A DNA stretch of 64,000 nucleotides from Vibrio hepatarius. GTDB lineage: Bacteria; Pseudomonadota; Gammaproteobacteria; Enterobacterales; Vibrionaceae. Positions 61,943 to 64,000 of this stretch are shown here, piece after piece. Numbering within the stretch: position 1 is the first letter of the stretch; the number at the start of each line of letters is the position of its first letter. Under the pieces are notes generated by a model. The model searched no databases and was not told where the DNA came from. It worked only from the letters and a program-made list of their open reading frames with translations. The stretch covers positions 62,001 to 126,000 of the forward strand of contig NZ_LHPI01000006.1 of assembly GCF_001274785.1 (NCBI RefSeq), read 5' to 3'. Both the position numbers and the translations under genes were made by a program.

Positions 61943-63979
61943 ATGAAGTGCAATTTGATTAGCATGGTTACAATAGAAAAAATCGAGATAAAAAACTTTC
62001 GTTCTTTTGGTAATAGGAAGGGAGATACAACAAACTTAGATAAGTTAAGCTCGTTAAACATTCTTTCTGGCTCAAACGATTCTGGCAAATCCAATATTAT
62101 TAGAGCATTAAATCTTTTCTTTAATGGTCATACAGATATAGATAATTTTTTTGATTTCCAGAGGGATTTCTTCAAAAAAGCAATGTCCGATGACGAAAAT
62201 GATATAAATGAGAAAGTTGTTACGGTAAAAATTTTTTTCAGAAATGAGAAAAATCACAACAAGAATAAACAATATCCTACAAAAGTATTCTTACCAGAAA
62301 GGTTCTTTGTCAGTAAACGGTGGACGAAAGCATCTTCTTATAGCCTATCAGACTTGCGCTCAAATATAGAAACATCGTTCAAGCACGAAAAAGGAGATAT
62401 ATTCGAGCACTTCAAGGATGGTACCACTAATGCTATAAAGTCTACGACTAAAGCTAGTTTACAAAAGCAGCTTACAGAATTTCTTGCACAAATACAGTTT
62501 CATTACGTACCAGCAATTAAAGATAAACAGTATTTTTCTAAGCTTTATGGTGAGCTCCAGCATACTCTTTGGAAAACAAAAACATCTAAAATAGACCGGA
62601 AAAAGAATGACTTCCAGAAAGAAATACAGAGTGAAACTGCTAAAATAATGCAGGATTTTCAATCCACTCTTGGAGATATGCACTCAAATTACCAGCCAGT
62701 ATTCCAGCTACCTTCTGATTTGGTCGATTTATTTAAAACATTACAAGTTCAAACTGGAAATGTTGAGTTATCACAGCGAGGAGATGGTGTACAAGCGAAG
62801 CTAATACCAGAAATTTTGCACTATATTGCACTAAAAGAGCGTAGTTACACAAGCCGGACTGTTAGAAGTGATGTTCAGTCGAAGAAATACTTTATATGGG
62901 GATTCGAAGAGCCTGAGAACTCATATGAATATAAAAATGCGCAAATACTAGCTGATAGGTTTAAAGATATTTTTTCTCAAAGTGCTCAGATATTTATCAC
63001 TACTCACTCTTTTAATTTTTTAGCAATGAAAGGGGATAATATTTCAAAGTATCGAGTTTGGCATAATCCTGAAGTGTCTTCATCAAAAATAAATAGAATC
63101 AAGCCTTCAAGAGAAAACGATTCAGAAAAAGAGACTTTAGAACTTTCGGATATCTATAAACTAAATGATGATTTGGGTGTTTTTACATTAAATGAGAAGC
63201 TTCTTCAAATTTATAAAGATATTGAAAAAGTAAAGAGTGAGCTAGAAGAAAAAGCATCAAGAATTAAACAGCATAAATCATATCTACTTGTTGAGGATAA
63301 ACTTGAGCAAATATATAAAGTCGCATGGCTTATACTTAACGACATCCCGATTAATATTGACACCTTCGATGAAGACTTTGAAAAGAACTGTTCTTTCGAA
63401 ATACATGGTCTAGGTGGGGCTGGAGCTCTAGGTGGGTTTCTTAGAAGTAAAAATACAGCGATTCATAAAGATGCTAGAGTTGTTGGTGTATTTGACTTTG
63501 ATAAAGAAGGTTCAGAAAACTTCCATAATCTTAAAAAGGACAGTTTTTGGCCTAAAGAGGTCTTAGGTGCCAAAGAATCAGGTATTTATAGGAAGCGTAG
63601 CGACCATCCATATTTTTATGCGATGCTTTTACCTGTACCAAACAGATTAAATCATCTAGCAGATTTACAGCATGCAAATTTTTCGAGTTACATCGAGATA
63701 GAAAATTTACTACCCAATGAATTCTTGCTTCAAGGAAAGTTTGTCGATGAAAAAATAATAGTTGGAGTTAAATACCAAAAAATAAAGGATACTGCTAAGT
63801 CAAAACTATGGAAAAAAGCAGCAATCTTAAGTAAGGAAGATTTTAAAGACTTCGAACCTCTATTCAATACCTTTAATCAATTAGTTAGTAGTGATGAAGT
63901 TAATAAAGAACTCAACTTAATAACGGAAGAAAATGTCAAAAAATATGAAGATCAAAAAAACTTCTCTCTAAATAAGTAG
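61943..63979 (+). CDS. OLD-family AAA ATPase with C-terminal TOPRIM nuclease domain (putative phage defence)
   Basis: 678 aa from ATG 61943; ATG 61964 (MVTIEKIEIKNFRSFG) is equally possible and neither has a clear SD. ABC/SMC-type ATPase: Walker A GSNDSGKS (43-50), signature-like SQRGDGVQ (287-294), Walker B FIWGFEEPE with Glu322/323, and switch His355 in TTHS. A coiled-coil segment (about 420-443) leads to a TOPRIM-like domain: LLVEDKLE (Glu451), GVFDFDKEG (Asp518, Asp520), and IEIENLLP (585-590). This layout is that of OLD, GajA (Gabija) and retron-linked OLD nucleases. Which class depends on the next gene, outside the window. Strongly AT-rich, unlike all other genes here, so horizontally acquired. 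Confidence 0.85.
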   Translation: MKCNLISMVTIEKIEIKNFRSFGNRKGDTTNLDKLSSLNILSGSNDSGKSNIIRALNLFFNGHTDIDNFFDFQRDFFKKAMSDDENDINEKVVTVKIFFRNEKNHNKNKQYPTKVFLPERFFVSKRWTKASSYSLSDLRSNIETSFKHEKGDIFEHFKDGTTNAIKSTTKASLQKQLTEFLAQIQFHYVPAIKDKQYFSKLYGELQHTLWKTKTSKIDRKKNDFQKEIQSETAKIMQDFQSTLGDMHSNYQPVFQLPSDLVDLFKTLQVQTGNVELSQRGDGVQAKLIPEILHYIALKERSYTSRTVRSDVQSKKYFIWGFEEPENSYEYKNAQILADRFKDIFSQSAQIFITTHSFNFLAMKGDNISKYRVWHNPEVSSSKINRIKPSRENDSEKETLELSDIYKLNDDLGVFTLNEKLLQIYKDIEKVKSELEEKASRIKQHKSYLLVEDKLEQIYKVAWLILNDIPINIDTFDEDFEKNCSFEIHGLGGAGALGGFLRSKNTAIHKDARVVGVFDFDKEGSENFHNLKKDSFWPKEVLGAKESGIYRKRSDHPYFYAMLLPVPNRLNHLADLQHANFSSYIEIENLLPNEFLLQGKFVDEKIIVGVKYQKIKDTAKSKLWKKAAILSKEDFKDFEPLFNTFNQLVSSDEVNKELNLITEENVKKYEDQKNFSLNK

Positions 63980-64000
63980 TCAGTTAACTGCTGATGTATA

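Noticed and set aside
60959..64000. Second copy of the tRNA-Ile 3' end (attR)
   Set aside because: Looked for the T-arm and acceptor sequence downstream and did not find it; if present it is beyond the right edge.

Overview
The window is chromosomal DNA of a marine Vibrio. A TetR-type quorum-sensing master regulator (LuxR/OpaR/SmcR/HapR family) lies at 18871-19485 next to hpt and can. A chitin-type pilABCD cluster, an aceE-aceF-lpd locus with a three-lipoyl AceF, and ordinary gamma-proteobacterial housekeeping operons surround it. The regulator's N-terminal half reads like OpaR/SmcR, which points to the Harveyi/Orientalis/Coralliilyticus side of the genus; the species cannot be fixed from the window alone.

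Layout. 1-2.3 kb: a patatin-type outer-membrane protein, cut by the window edge in its last residues, with a non-coding inverted-repeat element (MITE-like) directly in front of it. 2.6-7.5 kb: hrpB-mrcB. 7.5-13.4 kb: sfsA, dksA-gluQ-pcnB-folK and panBC on the + strand. 13.5-18.6 kb: the ABC exporter yadGH, a SulP anion transporter, beta-carbonic anhydrase and hpt. 18.8-26.8 kb: the luxR-type regulator, then lpd and pdhR-aceE-aceF with two perfect PdhR operators. 27-33 kb: recJ-dsbC-xerD, fldB, ampD, nadC. 33.2-39.2 kb: pilABCD-coaE-zapD-yacG. 39.5-45.5 kb: rpsP-rimM-trmD-rplS, ffh, ypjD-corB. 45.5-53.3 kb: ftsB-ispD-ispF-truD-surE-pcm-nlpD-rpoS, uppP and a folB-folK pair, so there is a second folK. 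53.4-60.8 kb: plsY, an alpha/beta hydrolase, tsaD and rpsU-yqeY-dnaG-rpoD. Next comes tRNA-Ile(CAU).

Immediately after that tRNA the character changes. About 0.95 kb has no recognisable gene. It holds odd repeats and hairpins, a small ORF with a good ribosome binding site, and open frames without start codons. Then a visibly AT-rich 678-codon gene encodes an OLD-family ATPase with a C-terminal TOPRIM-type nuclease domain. This looks like the start of a horizontally acquired, probably anti-phage island at a tRNA integration hotspot. It is the least ordinary part of the window, but its partner genes lie past the right edge.

Working together: the core genes cover stress and stringent control (dksA, rpoS, the LuxR-type regulator), cell wall and division (mrcB, uppP, ftsB, zapD, nlpD, ampD), translation and secretion (rpsP operon, ffh, rpsU, tsaD), cofactors (panBC, folBK, nadC, coaE), central carbon entry (PDH complex) and DNA uptake (pilABCD).
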